This document shows positions 1-8,040 of a DNA stretch of 37,411 nucleotides, piece by piece. Under the pieces are notes generated by a model that saw only the letters and a program-made list of their open reading frames with translations, made no database searches and was not told the origin of the DNA. The translations under genes were made by a program, and so were the position numbers. The DNA is from a bacterium (GTDB taxonomy: Bacteria > Verrucomicrobiota > Verrucomicrobiia > Limisphaerales > UBA11358): the NCBI GenBank assembly GCA_021813325.1, contig JAKALA010000041.1, forward strand, positions 1-37,411, read 5' to 3'. Position 1 is the stretch's first letter. Every line of letters starts with the position of its first letter.

Positions 1-62
1 CACGTTCTCTGATCTCACTCCATTGCTTCATATCGCTGTGCATCCTTCATTGTTTATGAAGG

Positions 63-120
63 CGCCACAGTTTTCGACCGCCCCGTCACACTCATGACCC
101 CGCCACGGTTTTCAACCGCC
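63..120 (+). repeat. Short direct repeat at the hsdR remnant junction
   Basis: A 20-base unit at 63-82 recurs at 101-120 with 18 of 20 bases identical (CGCCACAGTTTTCGACCGCC and CGCCACGGTTTTCAACCGCC), spaced by 38 bases. It lies where recognisable HsdR homology begins, so it may be a scar of the deletion that removed the rest of the gene. Confidence 0.5.
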
Positions 121-456
121 GTTTACAATGCCGGCAACAGCGATTTGTTCGACGTGCTGGCGTATGTGGCTTACGCCTTGCCGCCGGTCGCTCGGACCGC
201 GCGGGCCGATCAGGCGCGGGTGTATATCAATTCGCAATTCAACGCCAAGCAGCAGGCGTTTCTGGATTTCGTGCTGGCGCACTACATCACCGTCGGCGTC
301 GAGGAACTAGACCAGGAAAAGCTGACGCCTTTACTCCGCCTGAAATATCACGACTCCCTAGCCGACGCCATCGCCGACCTCGGCAAGCCCGATGAAATCG
401 GCAAGGTGTTCGCGGGGTTCCAGAAGTATCTTTATACCAGCGCGGGTGGTGAGTGA
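94..456 (+). pseudogene. hsdR: C-terminal remnant of type I restriction enzyme R subunit
   Basis: The 120 residues resemble the C-terminal domain of EcoEI-type HsdR subunits, the ATP-driven translocase/nuclease subunit of type I restriction. Recognisable pieces are SDLFDVLAYVAYAL near residue 17, FNAKQQAFLDFVLAHY near residue 49, GVEELDQEKLTPLLRLKY near residue 68 and FAGFQKYLY at the end. A full HsdR has roughly 800-1000 residues, so the helicase and nuclease domains are missing. The frame is open only from base 13 (TGA at 10-12), so the deletion is real and not just caused by the window edge. No HsdM or HsdS follows. The remnant cannot restrict DNA and marks a former restriction island. The family call is from memory of the domain; the truncation is visible. 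Confidence 0.75.
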
Positions 457-484
457 TGCGTGGTGAAAGTAACTTTATGGGGAG

Positions 485-1393
485 TTAGTAATAACTATCG
501 GCAGTCGGCGTGACATGCCCATTCAGCGAATTCGTCAGGGGTGGCAAGCCCCAGAGCGCCGGCTTGCGTGCCGGCACCGTTTCCAGAAAGTTGCTTGGGA
601 GTCCCAGCATTTGCAAGTAATTCGTCGGTAGCGGCGGATGCGGCAGGATGGAATTTGGCCCCAAACGGTCGGGATGTTCGTATTTGGCGACATTCGTCGT
701 AATGCCCGATATTTCCATGTAGAGCGGGGTGTATTCAAGATTCTCCGCCGAATACTGTTTGGCCCCTGCCTTTCGCCACCGCACGTCAAACAAAGGCAGG
801 GGATAAACCGTTCCATCACTCTCCTCAAACCTATATTGGTTGACCGCCACAGACCGTTTCATCTGTAGCTGCCTGTCCGTCATCCCGAACAGTGTTTGGA
901 GCGCATTTCGGGCGATGGCCTCCGCCTCCGTCTTCGTAATCCTGCTTTTGATCTTTGCCAGCTTCGCCGACTCATCGTCATTGTATCGAAACGACGGCGC
1001 GTAATATTGGCGGTCTTCAAACGAGAAAAGCACGTTGCGATCGAAGCTCCAGTGAAACCGCCTGTCACGCGTCATCAAGTGCCCTTCAATGCCATGAGCG
1101 GTTGGATACACGGCAAAGAAGACATCATCCACTGTCAAGGGATGCGGTATTTCCAAGTGCCATTTCTCCCGAAGTTCGTTGGCTCCAGCCAGCATGACAC
1201 TCAACCCATACCTTTCAAAAGCGGGCGTGTTGCTTGCGATTGTAAACGGTGGCTTCCAGGGGTAAGGCCAGCGCGCGGCAGCCATGCCGTTTGAACTTGG
1301 CGGCGCGATCCAGCGAACGGTATTGGTGCCCGGTTCCGATCCTCGCACCGTCAGTGCGGCAAGTAGCGGCAAGAACAGGATGATGGCTCTCAT
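485..1393 (-). CDS. Secreted protein of unknown function
   Basis: About 302 residues with no recognised family. Starting at the ATG at 1393 gives a good Sec signal peptide (MRAIILFLPLLAALTVRGSE). A start at 1429 would add 12 residues and run into the upstream gene. The mature part is rich in Trp, Tyr and Pro and has no obvious catalytic motif. Residues 150-180 (about TKTEAEAIARNALQTLFG) look like a helical PepSY-like stretch, but this is weak. The gene begins 4 bases after the stop of the caspase-like gene on the same strand, so the two are very probably cotranscribed and translationally coupled, and may act together outside the cytoplasm. No clear terminator is seen after its stop at 485. 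Confidence 0.7.
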   Translation of the reverse strand: MRAIILFLPLLAALTVRGSEPGTNTVRWIAPPSSNGMAAARWPYPWKPPFTIASNTPAFERYGLSVMLAGANELREKWHLEIPHPLTVDDVFFAVYPTAHGIEGHLMTRDRRFHWSFDRNVLFSFEDRQYYAPSFRYNDDESAKLAKIKSRITKTEAEAIARNALQTLFGMTDRQLQMKRSVAVNQYRFEESDGTVYPLPLFDVRWRKAGAKQYSAENLEYTPLYMEISGITTNVAKYEHPDRLGPNSILPHPPLPTNYLQMLGLPSNFLETVPARKPALWGLPPLTNSLNGHVTPTADSYY

Positions 1394-1397
1394 GCTG

Positions 1398-3368
1398 TCA
1401 ATAGTTGATCCACAGGTCTTCTGCGCCAAACAATGTCATCCCGAGTGCGCCATTCGGAGCGGTCTGTTTGGCTTGGTCTATCGCATCACTTACATTACGC
1501 CCTCCCGATCCGCCATTGCCCCACCAATCCCAAAACTTGCCAATATATTCCATGTGGGGTGGGAAAAGGCTGCCGCCACTTAAAATACCCGTGCCCACGA
1601 CCTTCTTGCGGTTCCAGCCCATGAACGCGCGTGGGCGGATGCCGCGCTTCTGCGTGAAGTCGGCAACGCTCATTCCTTGTTTTTTCGGAATGCCAAAGGC
1701 TTGAGGCCAGTCCCCATCTGCCGTGTTGCAGCCGTCGAGAAACACGAAACGATACGGGTGCCGGTTTGTGGCCGTGAGCGGGTCGGAAAAATTATTGGCC
1801 AGCAGTTTTTGCACCGCCGCGAGTGTCAGGCCGGCACCCGAACCCAGCTTGGTGCTGCTGCCGTGACCAAAATAGAAGAAGTCGCTAACCCCCACCCAGC
1901 CGAGATTGCTGGAATTGGTCACCACCGCCCATTCGTTGCTTCCCTGAATTTCATACGGCATTACAAATGTGCCCAGACGGTTTTGATGGAATACTTCTTC
2001 AACATTCCAAATGGCGTTCACCATCAGGCGAACCTCGTCTGCCCCCGGTTGCCAGGACTGAAATATCTGTTCGTAACAAACCACCGCGCGGGTGTAATAG
2101 TTCCACGCTGGTTCGATGAATACTTTATCGGTGACCGATGTGTGTGTGGATGGCGGCGTGGTTTCCGGACGGGCCGCCATCACCATCAGGTAGGAAGTGC
2201 TGGGGTTTTGATTTCCGTTGCCATCCGTGTTGTCCAAGCTGAAACCTGGACCGGGAATGCCGGGATAATTGCAATAACCGTCCGCATCTATCGTTCCATC
2301 CAAATACCCCAGATAGGTGTCCTGATCGTCATAAATATCAAGATGCCAGTCGCCGTTGGTGAAAATCGTCTTGAAACCGCCATAGATCGCCACGCCCCCC
2401 ACATTCCACGGGTCAGGCGTATAGATTACATTGGAAACTGTCACCGTAATTGGTGTGTCCGTTGCAACACTGCCGTCATCCAGAAGCGCGCCCAACTGGA
2501 GCGCATATATGCCATTGGTCCCTTGCAATGTATCCCAAACGCCGCTTGCCGATCCAAGCGGATTCAATGTGAAATTCAAAAAGGAAGATCCCGGAATGGT
2601 TGAATCGCTGTCATTATCGGTCAAAAAAACCTGATCAATCGAACGATTCGTATCTGGATTTCCAAACTCGAACCGCAGGGAAATAGTGCCGCTTAATACT
2701 GTTCCGTTAGTTATCCCAACCAAATGAACGCCCGTCCGCACCACCCGGTAAAAACCTGTTTCCGGTTCGGCCAGGGTGCTGCTGGAATTCTCCATCGGGG
2801 TTGGGAAAAATCCGCCGTCCAGTCCGGCCTCCGTGGTTTGCAGTCGGCTTGACAAACTGGCGGTATATTCCGCGCTGCTGCACAGTAGGTCCGTGACCGG
2901 GTCGTAGATGAGGAATTTGGACAGGTCCACGCCGGGCGGATATAACGCCAGCGGCACGGCTGAACCCAAACCGTTCGTTGGTATCGCCAGCAGCATCAGC
3001 GGAAGTAGTGTGGCGGTCGCACTGGAAAGACTCGACAAACCGCCGCCTGAAGCCATCGCCATATAAGAACCGCCGCCAACGGGATTTTGCACGGCGTTGG
3101 TGTGAACGAAGAACGTCAGGTTGGTGCCGCTGTCCGCCGGCCAGTCCGTCGCCAAGGTTTGCCAGCCGTTTGTGTCCGTGAGCGACGGGCGATATTGCAC
3201 GATGTAAGATTCCGTTTCCGCGCTGGGCCACGACAAGACCACATTGCTGACGACCACCGAAATTTTGAGGTCTTCAATGGCGCGGGCTTGAGGAATGACC
3301 GAGGACAGGCAGCAGGCGAGAACACAACCCACTACCAGCTTGCTAATGCTAGACTTGGTAGTTTTCAT
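1398..3368 (-). CDS. Secreted clan CD (caspase/CHAT-like) cysteine peptidase candidate
   Basis: About 656 residues. The ATG at 3368 is preferred because GGAAGAAG lies just upstream and it gives a signal peptide (MKTTKSSISKLVVGCVLACC). Residues 35-90 look like a fibronectin type III-like fold, and FYRVV near residue 205 is a motif common in verrucomicrobial secreted proteins. The C-terminal third carries FFYFGHGSS (His about 502) and, 45 residues on, FVFLDGCNTADG (Cys about 547). This is the order and spacing of the catalytic His-Gly and Asp-x-Cys motifs of clan CD peptidases such as gingipain, caspase and CHAT domains. Peptidase activity is inferred from these motifs only. The substrate is unknown. 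The small secreted gene immediately downstream is a likely partner. An earlier ATG at 3443 is possible but gives no signal peptide. Confidence 0.7.
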   Translation of the reverse strand: MKTTKSSISKLVVGCVLACCLSSVIPQARAIEDLKISVVVSNVVLSWPSAETESYIVQYRPSLTDTNGWQTLATDWPADSGTNLTFFVHTNAVQNPVGGGSYMAMASGGGLSSLSSATATLLPLMLLAIPTNGLGSAVPLALYPPGVDLSKFLIYDPVTDLLCSSAEYTASLSSRLQTTEAGLDGGFFPTPMENSSSTLAEPETGFYRVVRTGVHLVGITNGTVLSGTISLRFEFGNPDTNRSIDQVFLTDNDSDSTIPGSSFLNFTLNPLGSASGVWDTLQGTNGIYALQLGALLDDGSVATDTPITVTVSNVIYTPDPWNVGGVAIYGGFKTIFTNGDWHLDIYDDQDTYLGYLDGTIDADGYCNYPGIPGPGFSLDNTDGNGNQNPSTSYLMVMAARPETTPPSTHTSVTDKVFIEPAWNYYTRAVVCYEQIFQSWQPGADEVRLMVNAIWNVEEVFHQNRLGTFVMPYEIQGSNEWAVVTNSSNLGWVGVSDFFYFGHGSSTKLGSGAGLTLAAVQKLLANNFSDPLTATNRHPYRFVFLDGCNTADGDWPQAFGIPKKQGMSVADFTQKRGIRPRAFMGWNRKKVVGTGILSGGSLFPPHMEYIGKFWDWWGNGGSGGRNVSDAIDQAKQTAPNGALGMTLFGAEDLWINY

Positions 3369-3494
3369 AGCTTCTTCCAGATTAGATTTTTCTGATGAAA
3401 CAGAGCCTGCATCGGTTCTACGCCTATCATAAAAGTGTTTCAAGAGTTTTCTTTGTAATAGTTAGGAGGTCTAATCCACATCCTTCGCGCAAGA

Positions 3495-3546
3495 CTGGCT
3501 GGCTGGCAATTCCCGTTTCCAAGACGACGCCTTGCCAGCCTGCCAG
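3495..3546. repeat. 15-bp imperfect inverted repeat
   Basis: CTGGCTGGCTGGCAA at 3495-3509 pairs with TTGCCAGCCTGCCAG at 3532-3546, one mismatch, with a 22-base spacer. Neither flank is T-rich, so a simple intrinsic terminator is unlikely, although its position upstream of the caspase-like gene allows a structured leader. Confidence 0.6.
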
Positions 3547-3760
3547 ACTCGCGCTCGCCCCTCAAGTTTGAAGGAGACGGCGGATAGTTGACCCTCCAGC
3601 GCAAATTGCCGGGGGCGCTTCCAGGCCAATTTTCCGCCGACTCCGGGCAGTGGTTCAGAAGGTGAGGATTTTAGTCGGGTTGTTTGTCTTCGCCTTTTCT
3701 TGGTGCTGCCGTCACCCCACCGTCTGCTGCTCACTGGTCCGACACCGGGCCGAGATTGGG

Positions 3761-3831
3761 AGCGAAAGCTAAAACCGCGCCAGCGTCGCCACCTCTCCCG
3801 CTCCGCCGCTGTCACGGTTTTAGCTTTCGCT
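3761..3831. repeat. 17-bp perfect inverted repeat with a 37-base spacer
   Basis: AGCGAAAGCTAAAACCG at 3761-3777 is exactly complementary to 3815-3831. Inside the spacer CAGCG (3781-3785) can pair with CGCTG (3807-3811), so the whole 71 bases can fold into one long interrupted hairpin. There is no T tract on either side. It lies upstream of the broken small gene at 3930 and has no protein-coding explanation. Confidence 0.75.
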
Positions 3832-3929
3832 GGGTATTGAATGCATTGCATGCACGGTCCCGCTGTCTCCCGCCAAGGTGAAGCGAGCAGCATACGGCAG
3901 GGTGACGGACAGCGGTTGCAAAAAAAGCT

Positions 3930-4291
3930 ATGAAAACAACCAAGACAACGATTGAAGCGAAACAAGCTCCGGCGAATGTCCGGCCATCGTCGGTTTCAAA
4001 ACACCAAGCCAACCGGGGCTTGTCCACCGCTGCGGTCTTGAATCTTTTACGGAAGAAGTTGCCCCAGCAATACGAACTGGCGGAGGTCGTCGGCAAGTGG
4101 GTTTGGCTGGAGGTTTCCCCGGCACGGCAGCCAATGCTCGCCAAAATGCCTTGGGCACTTGGTTTTCATTGAACCAGCGCCGGGGCGTGTGGCAACATCC
4201 CTGCGGCAAGTTTGACCCCATTGGCTCCCATCCCACGGACCCGCGCTCGAAGTATCGCTCATTCTTTCCGGCGGATGTCCTACCGGCTTGA
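3930..4291 (+). pseudogene. Small mobile-element-type protein split by a one-base frameshift
   Basis: The first frame (3930-4172) encodes 80 residues with LPQQYELAEVVGKWVWLEV near residue 44 and ends at GFH followed by TGA. The continuation is in the next frame (from 4172): NQRRGVWQHPCGKFDPIG, then DPRSKYRSFFPADVLPA, stop near 4291. Joined as GFH-W-NQRRGVWQHPCG the two halves make one continuous protein of about 120 residues. The missing residue would be Trp: TGG AAC has become TGAAC at 4170-4174, so one G is lost. From memory, proteins of this pattern occur in plasmid and integrated-element gene sets of planctomycetes, verrucomicrobia and others; the function is unknown to me. It may be a true pseudogene or a sequencing error. 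Confidence 0.7.
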
Positions 4292-4446
4292 GTTATGACC
4301 CACACATCATCGCAAAAGCCTTCACTGGCACTGTCAGTCAAACTGTCAGCAACGGCTGACACTGATAGCCGAAAATTAAACCAAATTCACCCGAATAGTC
4401 TTTAGTTTTACCCACAATTCGCTAATCTAACCGAAATAAAATCAAT

Positions 4447-4481
4447 GCCACAGACGTGTTTCATCTGTGCCCATCTGTGGC
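4447..4481 (-). terminator. Probable intrinsic terminator of trpA
   Basis: Directly after the trpA stop, GCCACAGA (4447-4454) pairs with TCTGTGGC (4474-4481). On the minus strand the stem is followed by a T-rich tract (ATTGATTTTATTT). The loop is long (19 bases), so the call is moderate. The rest of 4292-4446 holds no gene. Confidence 0.5.
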
Positions 4482-5282
4482 TTAAATTGTTTTCACCGCA
4501 TCGGCCAGTGATTTCACGAATGCGCCGACTTTGGCGACGAGTTCTGGTGATTGGCCGTGTTCAGCAATCTGATTCACGATGGCGCTGCCAACGACACACG
4601 CGTCACCTTCCCGGGCCACTGCCTTGGCCTGCTCTGGATTGGAAATGCCAAAACCAATCGCGATAGGCAAGTTCGTGTGGGCGCGGATTTTCGCGATTTG
4701 CGTGGTGAGATTGGTGGCGACTTGCGATTGCATGCCGGTGACGCCTTCGCGCGAAATGTAGTAGATAAAGCCGCTGCCACGCAAGACGATTTTGGCCATG
4801 CGGTCCTCCGGCGTGGTCGGCGCGACGAGGTAGATATGGCAAAGGCCGTGTTTTTGCATCAACGCCTCATAGTTGTCAGATTCTTCGGGTGGCAAATCGA
4901 GCACGAGCAATCCATCCACGCCGGCTTGGGCCGCGTCGGCGATGAATTTGTCCAGGCCGACTTTGTGGATGAGATTGAAATAGATGTAGAGAACGATTGG
5001 AATTTGCGAGTTCTGGCGGAGGGCGACGATTGTTTCGAGCAATTTCGTTGGCGTGGTGCCAGATTCCAAACCGCGTTGGGCGGCGAGCTGGTTGACCAGT
5101 CCGTCGGCCAGCGGATCACTGAACGGCACGCCCAGTTCCAACACTGCAACCCCAGCCTGATCAAATGCCTGCGCCAGATTGCGCGTGGCCTGAAGATTTG
5201 GGTCACCCGCGCCGATGTAAACGACGAGGCCTTTTTTACCGGCGGACTTCAATTGGGCAAACTTCGCGGAAATGCGGTTCAT
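4482..5282 (-). CDS. trpA: Tryptophan synthase alpha chain
   Basis: Cytoplasmic TIM-barrel subunit that cleaves indole-3-glycerol phosphate to indole and glyceraldehyde 3-phosphate; the indole passes to TrpB to make tryptophan. The 266 residues are full length for the family (about 268 in E. coli). The catalytic acids fall at the same numbers as in E. coli: Glu49 in VLELGVPFSD and Asp60 in DPLADG. The phosphate-binding end is recognisable in IAIGFGISNPEQ near residue 210 and VVGSAIV near residue 233. LVNQ after DPLADG replaces the usual PVIQ, a mild variation. trpB is not in the window. trpA diverges from aroC, which makes chorismate, the precursor of tryptophan. Confidence 0.97.
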   Translation of the reverse strand: MNRISAKFAQLKSAGKKGLVVYIGAGDPNLQATRNLAQAFDQAGVAVLELGVPFSDPLADGLVNQLAAQRGLESGTTPTKLLETIVALRQNSQIPIVLYIYFNLIHKVGLDKFIADAAQAGVDGLLVLDLPPEESDNYEALMQKHGLCHIYLVAPTTPEDRMAKIVLRGSGFIYYISREGVTGMQSQVATNLTTQIAKIRAHTNLPIAIGFGISNPEQAKAVAREGDACVVGSAIVNQIAEHGQSPELVAKVGAFVKSLADAVKTI

Positions 5283-5290
5283 TGCGCGAT

Positions 5291-5323
5291 AGTTTCAAGT
5301 TTCAGGTGGCAAGTTTCAAGTTT
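5291..5323. promoter_or_regulatory. 12-base direct repeat between trpA and aroC
   Basis: AGTTTCAAGTTT occurs at 5291-5302 and again at 5312-5323, a 21-base period equal to two helical turns, just upstream of the trpA start in the divergent trpA/aroC interval. Spacing and location are operator-like, but the sequence is also simple enough to be low-complexity repeat DNA. No regulator can be named. Confidence 0.45.
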
Positions 5324-5448
5324 GGAAACGAGTGAAAAAGCCCACCGCAAGGTGGCTCATCGCACGAGGTTTTCTTCGGGCTTCACGTTTTTCACGTCCA
5401 GCGAGAAGCGGATTTGACCGATTCAGGATTTTTCCGCATCATCCCGGC

Positions 5449-6531
5449 ATGGCAAGCAGCATTGGACAATTGTTCCGCATCGCGACGTGGGGCGAATCGC
5501 ATGGTGGCGGCGTCGGCGTGGTGGTGGACGGTTGTCCGCCCCGAATCAAACTTTCTGAAGCGGATATCCAGCCGGATCTCGACCGGCGGCGTCCGGGCCA
5601 ATCCAAAATCGTCACGCCGCGCAAAGAGTCGGACACGGTGCAAATCATGTCCGGCATTTCCTGCGACGGCAAAACGCTGGGCACGCCGATTTGTCTCTGG
5701 GTGAAGAACGAGGATCAGCGTTCCGAGGCCTACAACGAGATGCAGGACAAGTTCCGTCCGTCCCACGCGGATTACACTTACTTCGCCAAATACGGCATTC
5801 GCGCCTGGCAAGGCGGCGGCCGTTCCAGCGCCCGTGAAACGATCGGTCGCGTGGCGGCGGGAGCCATCGCCAAAAAGATTTTACGCGAACAATTCGGCGT
5901 GGAAGTGTTCGCTTATGTCAAGCAGGTCCAGAAAATCGTGGGCGAAGTGGACCCGGAAAAAGTGACGCTAAAAGCCGTGGAATCCAACATCGTTCGCTGC
6001 CCGGACGCCCACGCGGCGGAAAAAATGATTCGCTTGATTGAGAAAATTCGCAACGCCGGCAACACCGTGGGCGGCGTGGTGGAAGGCATTGCGCGCGGCG
6101 TTCCGGCGGGATGGGGCGAACCGGTGTTCGACAAGCTGGAAGCGGATCTGGCCAAAGCGATGTTAAGTTTGCCGGCGTGCAAAGGTTTTGAGAGCGGCGA
6201 CGGATTTGCCGGAACGTTGTTGACCGGTTTGGAGCATAACGACGCGATTCGTGCGCGCGGCAAAAAAGTGTTTACCACCACAAATCGTTCCGGTGGGATC
6301 CAGGGCGGCATTTCCAATGGCGAAACGATATTCTTTCGCACGGCGTTCAAGCCGGTGGCCACCGTGATGCACGAGCAGGACACCGTAGATACCCGGTTTC
6401 AGAACACCACGCTCAAGGGCCGTGGCCGTCATGATCCGTGTGTGTTGCCCCGCGCCGTGCCGATGGTGGAGGCGATGACGGCGCTGGTGCTGGTGGACCA
6501 CGCGCTGCGGCACCGGGCACAATGCGGTTGA
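5449..6531 (+). CDS. aroC: Chorismate synthase
   Basis: Last step of the shikimate pathway: 1,4-elimination of phosphate from 5-enolpyruvylshikimate 3-phosphate to give chorismate, needing reduced FMN. The ATG at 5449 gives 360 residues starting [20 protein letters not shown], which matches the conserved family N terminus; a longer frame to 5332 is not homologous. Family signatures are GESHGGGVG near residue 14, [19 protein letters not shown] near residue 122, the FMN/substrate loop [13 protein letters not shown] near residue 280 and [18 protein letters not shown] near residue 325. It is divergent from trpA, which fits an aromatic amino acid locus. Confidence 0.97.
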   Translation: MASSIGQLFRIATWGESHGGGVGVVVDGCPPRIKLSEADIQPDLDRRRPGQSKIVTPRKESDTVQIMSGISCDGKTLGTPICLWVKNEDQRSEAYNEMQDKFRPSHADYTYFAKYGIRAWQGGGRSSARETIGRVAAGAIAKKILREQFGVEVFAYVKQVQKIVGEVDPEKVTLKAVESNIVRCPDAHAAEKMIRLIEKIRNAGNTVGGVVEGIARGVPAGWGEPVFDKLEADLAKAMLSLPACKGFESGDGFAGTLLTGLEHNDAIRARGKKVFTTTNRSGGIQGGISNGETIFFRTAFKPVATVMHEQDTVDTRFQNTTLKGRGRHDPCVLPRAVPMVEAMTALVLVDHALRHRAQCG

Positions 6532-6587
6532 CCTTTTTGATCCGGGGGCGAAACTGATAGATCACCTGATTCCAATGATACTGATTT

Positions 6588-7988
6588 ATGGCTGAGAAAA
6601 CTGTGAACCAATTGAATCCGGACCTGCGCCGGCTTTACTCCAAGGCTACCGAGGCGGCGCAACGGGATAACGACGACTACGCAACAACTTTGTTCTGTCA
6701 GATTCTGGACAAAGAACCGGGCCTGTTCGAGTGCCGTCAGGCCTTGCGCATGGTGCAGGCCAAGAAATCTGCCGGGGCGAGCTCGGGCTTCTTCAAAAAA
6801 ATGATGAGCAGCGCCGGTTCGTCGCCGCAGATCGGCAAAGCCAAACTCGCCTTGAGCCGCAACCCCGAGGAGGCCATGGCCATCGTGGAGCAGGTGTTGA
6901 ACCATGATTCAAACAACAGTTTTGCCCACCGGATTATTGTGGATGCGGCCACGGCTTTGGAAATGCCCAAAACGGCGGTTTTGTCCATGGAAATCCTCGT
7001 GCGCAACTCGCCCAAAGACAAATCGCTGGTGATCGAATTTGCCAACCTGGCCGCGCAGACAGGATTGGAGGCCAAGATGGCCGAAAAGTATCTCAACGAA
7101 CTGATCCGCAGTTCGCCCTACGATCCGGACATGTTGCAGGCGCAGAAAAATTTGTCGGCTCACCGCACATTGGACGAAGGCGGTTATGCGGCACTGGAAG
7201 GCGGGCAGGGGTCGTATCGCGATATTTTGCGCAACAAAGAGGAGGCCACCTCGATCGAGCAGGAAAAGCGGGTGCAGAAAACCGAAGATGTGGCCACGCG
7301 CTTGATCGGCGAATACGAGGGACGCCTGGCGAACGAGCCGGACAATCTTAAGATGATGCGTTCGCTGGCGGAGCTTTACACGCAGAAAAATGAATTTGCC
7401 AAGGCGTTGGAACTCTACGAGCGCGTGAAACAATCCGAGATGGCGGGCGACGCGTCGCTGGACCGGGCGATTTCCGAAACCACCGTGCGCCAGTTTGATC
7501 ATCAGATTTCCCAACTGAATCCGTTTGATGCGGATCACGCAGACCGCGTGGCGCAAATCCAGACGGAGAAAAGTGCGTTTCAACTGGCGGAATGCCAAAA
7601 GCGCGTAGAGAAATATCCCACCGACCTGGCCATTCGTTTTGAGTTGGGACAATTGTGTTTTCAAGCCGGTAAAATTGGAGAGGCCATTGCCGAGTTTCAG
7701 AAGGCGCAGCAGAATCCTCACAAGCGCATCGCCGCCATGAGTTTTTTGGCGCAGTGCTTTGCCAAGCGCGGCATGAATGACTCCGCAGTGCGCACGCTGC
7801 AAAATGCCATCAAGGAAAAACCGGCGTTTGATGAGGAAAAGAAGGACCTTATCTACAACCTCGGTTGCGTGTTCGAGAAAATGGGCAAGAAGGCAGAAGC
7901 CATTGAGCAATTTCTGATCATCTACGAATCCGATGTCACCTATCGCGACGTGAGCGCCAAGGTGGACGCCCACTACGCCAGCCAGTAA
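6588..7988 (+). CDS. TPR-repeat protein
   Basis: A 466-residue cytoplasmic protein without signal peptide. It starts 56 bases after aroC on the same strand and could share its transcript. Helical tetratricopeptide-like repeats are visible, clearest at residues 240-275 (NEPDNLKMMRSLAELYTQ, then EFAKALELYERV), residues 340-375 (DLAIRFELGQLCFQAGKIGE) and near 405-455 (YNLGCVFEKMGKKAEAIEQF). Residues 55-75 are a basic/Ser-rich linker. Such scaffolds hold protein complexes together; no partner can be read from the sequence. Proteins of this kind with similar length are common in Verrucomicrobiota, as far as I recall. Confidence 0.85.
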   Translation: MAEKTVNQLNPDLRRLYSKATEAAQRDNDDYATTLFCQILDKEPGLFECRQALRMVQAKKSAGASSGFFKKMMSSAGSSPQIGKAKLALSRNPEEAMAIVEQVLNHDSNNSFAHRIIVDAATALEMPKTAVLSMEILVRNSPKDKSLVIEFANLAAQTGLEAKMAEKYLNELIRSSPYDPDMLQAQKNLSAHRTLDEGGYAALEGGQGSYRDILRNKEEATSIEQEKRVQKTEDVATRLIGEYEGRLANEPDNLKMMRSLAELYTQKNEFAKALELYERVKQSEMAGDASLDRAISETTVRQFDHQISQLNPFDADHADRVAQIQTEKSAFQLAECQKRVEKYPTDLAIRFELGQLCFQAGKIGEAIAEFQKAQQNPHKRIAAMSFLAQCFAKRGMNDSAVRTLQNAIKEKPAFDEEKKDLIYNLGCVFEKMGKKAEAIEQFLIIYESDVTYRDVSAKVDAHYASQ

Positions 7989-7995
7989 AATCAAA

Positions 7996-8019
7996 AAGCG
8001 CGGACTAACGCCCGCGCTT
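7996..8019. terminator. Bidirectional intrinsic terminator
   Basis: AAGCGCGG (7996-8003) pairs with CCGCGCTT (8012-8019) around an 8-base loop, between the convergent TPR gene and DUF5069 gene. Plus-strand flank GGTTGTTTG is moderately T-rich; the minus-strand flank begins TTTTTGATTTT, a good T tract. It probably serves both genes, mainly the minus-strand operon. Confidence 0.75.
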
Positions 8020-8040
8020 GGTTGTTTGAAAGTTTGACCT

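Larger units (their letters stand above)
3369..3929. other. 561-base gene-free region with two large inverted repeats
   Basis: No convincing gene on either strand; the open frames here are low-complexity shadows. It contains the 5' leader of the caspase-like gene (3369 to about 3440) and two strong inverted repeats (3495-3546 and 3761-3831, listed separately). The second lies about 100 bases upstream of the broken small gene at 3930. A structured RNA, a recombination site or a mobile-element end are all possible; the sequence does not decide between them. Confidence 0.6.

Noticed and set aside
1677-2603. 308-codon plus-strand open frame
   Set aside because: Runs antisense to the caspase-like gene, which has a signal peptide, Shine-Dalgarno and catalytic motifs; the plus frame has none.
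3471-3965. 164-codon minus-strand open frame
   Set aside because: Arg/Ser/Pro-rich composition, overlaps the inverted repeats and the start of the plus-strand gene, and shows no family pattern.
4327-4371. GTCAG-containing direct and inverted repeats (possible iterons)
   Set aside because: Only two or three short, irregular copies and no replication gene nearby; also no T tract for a terminator.
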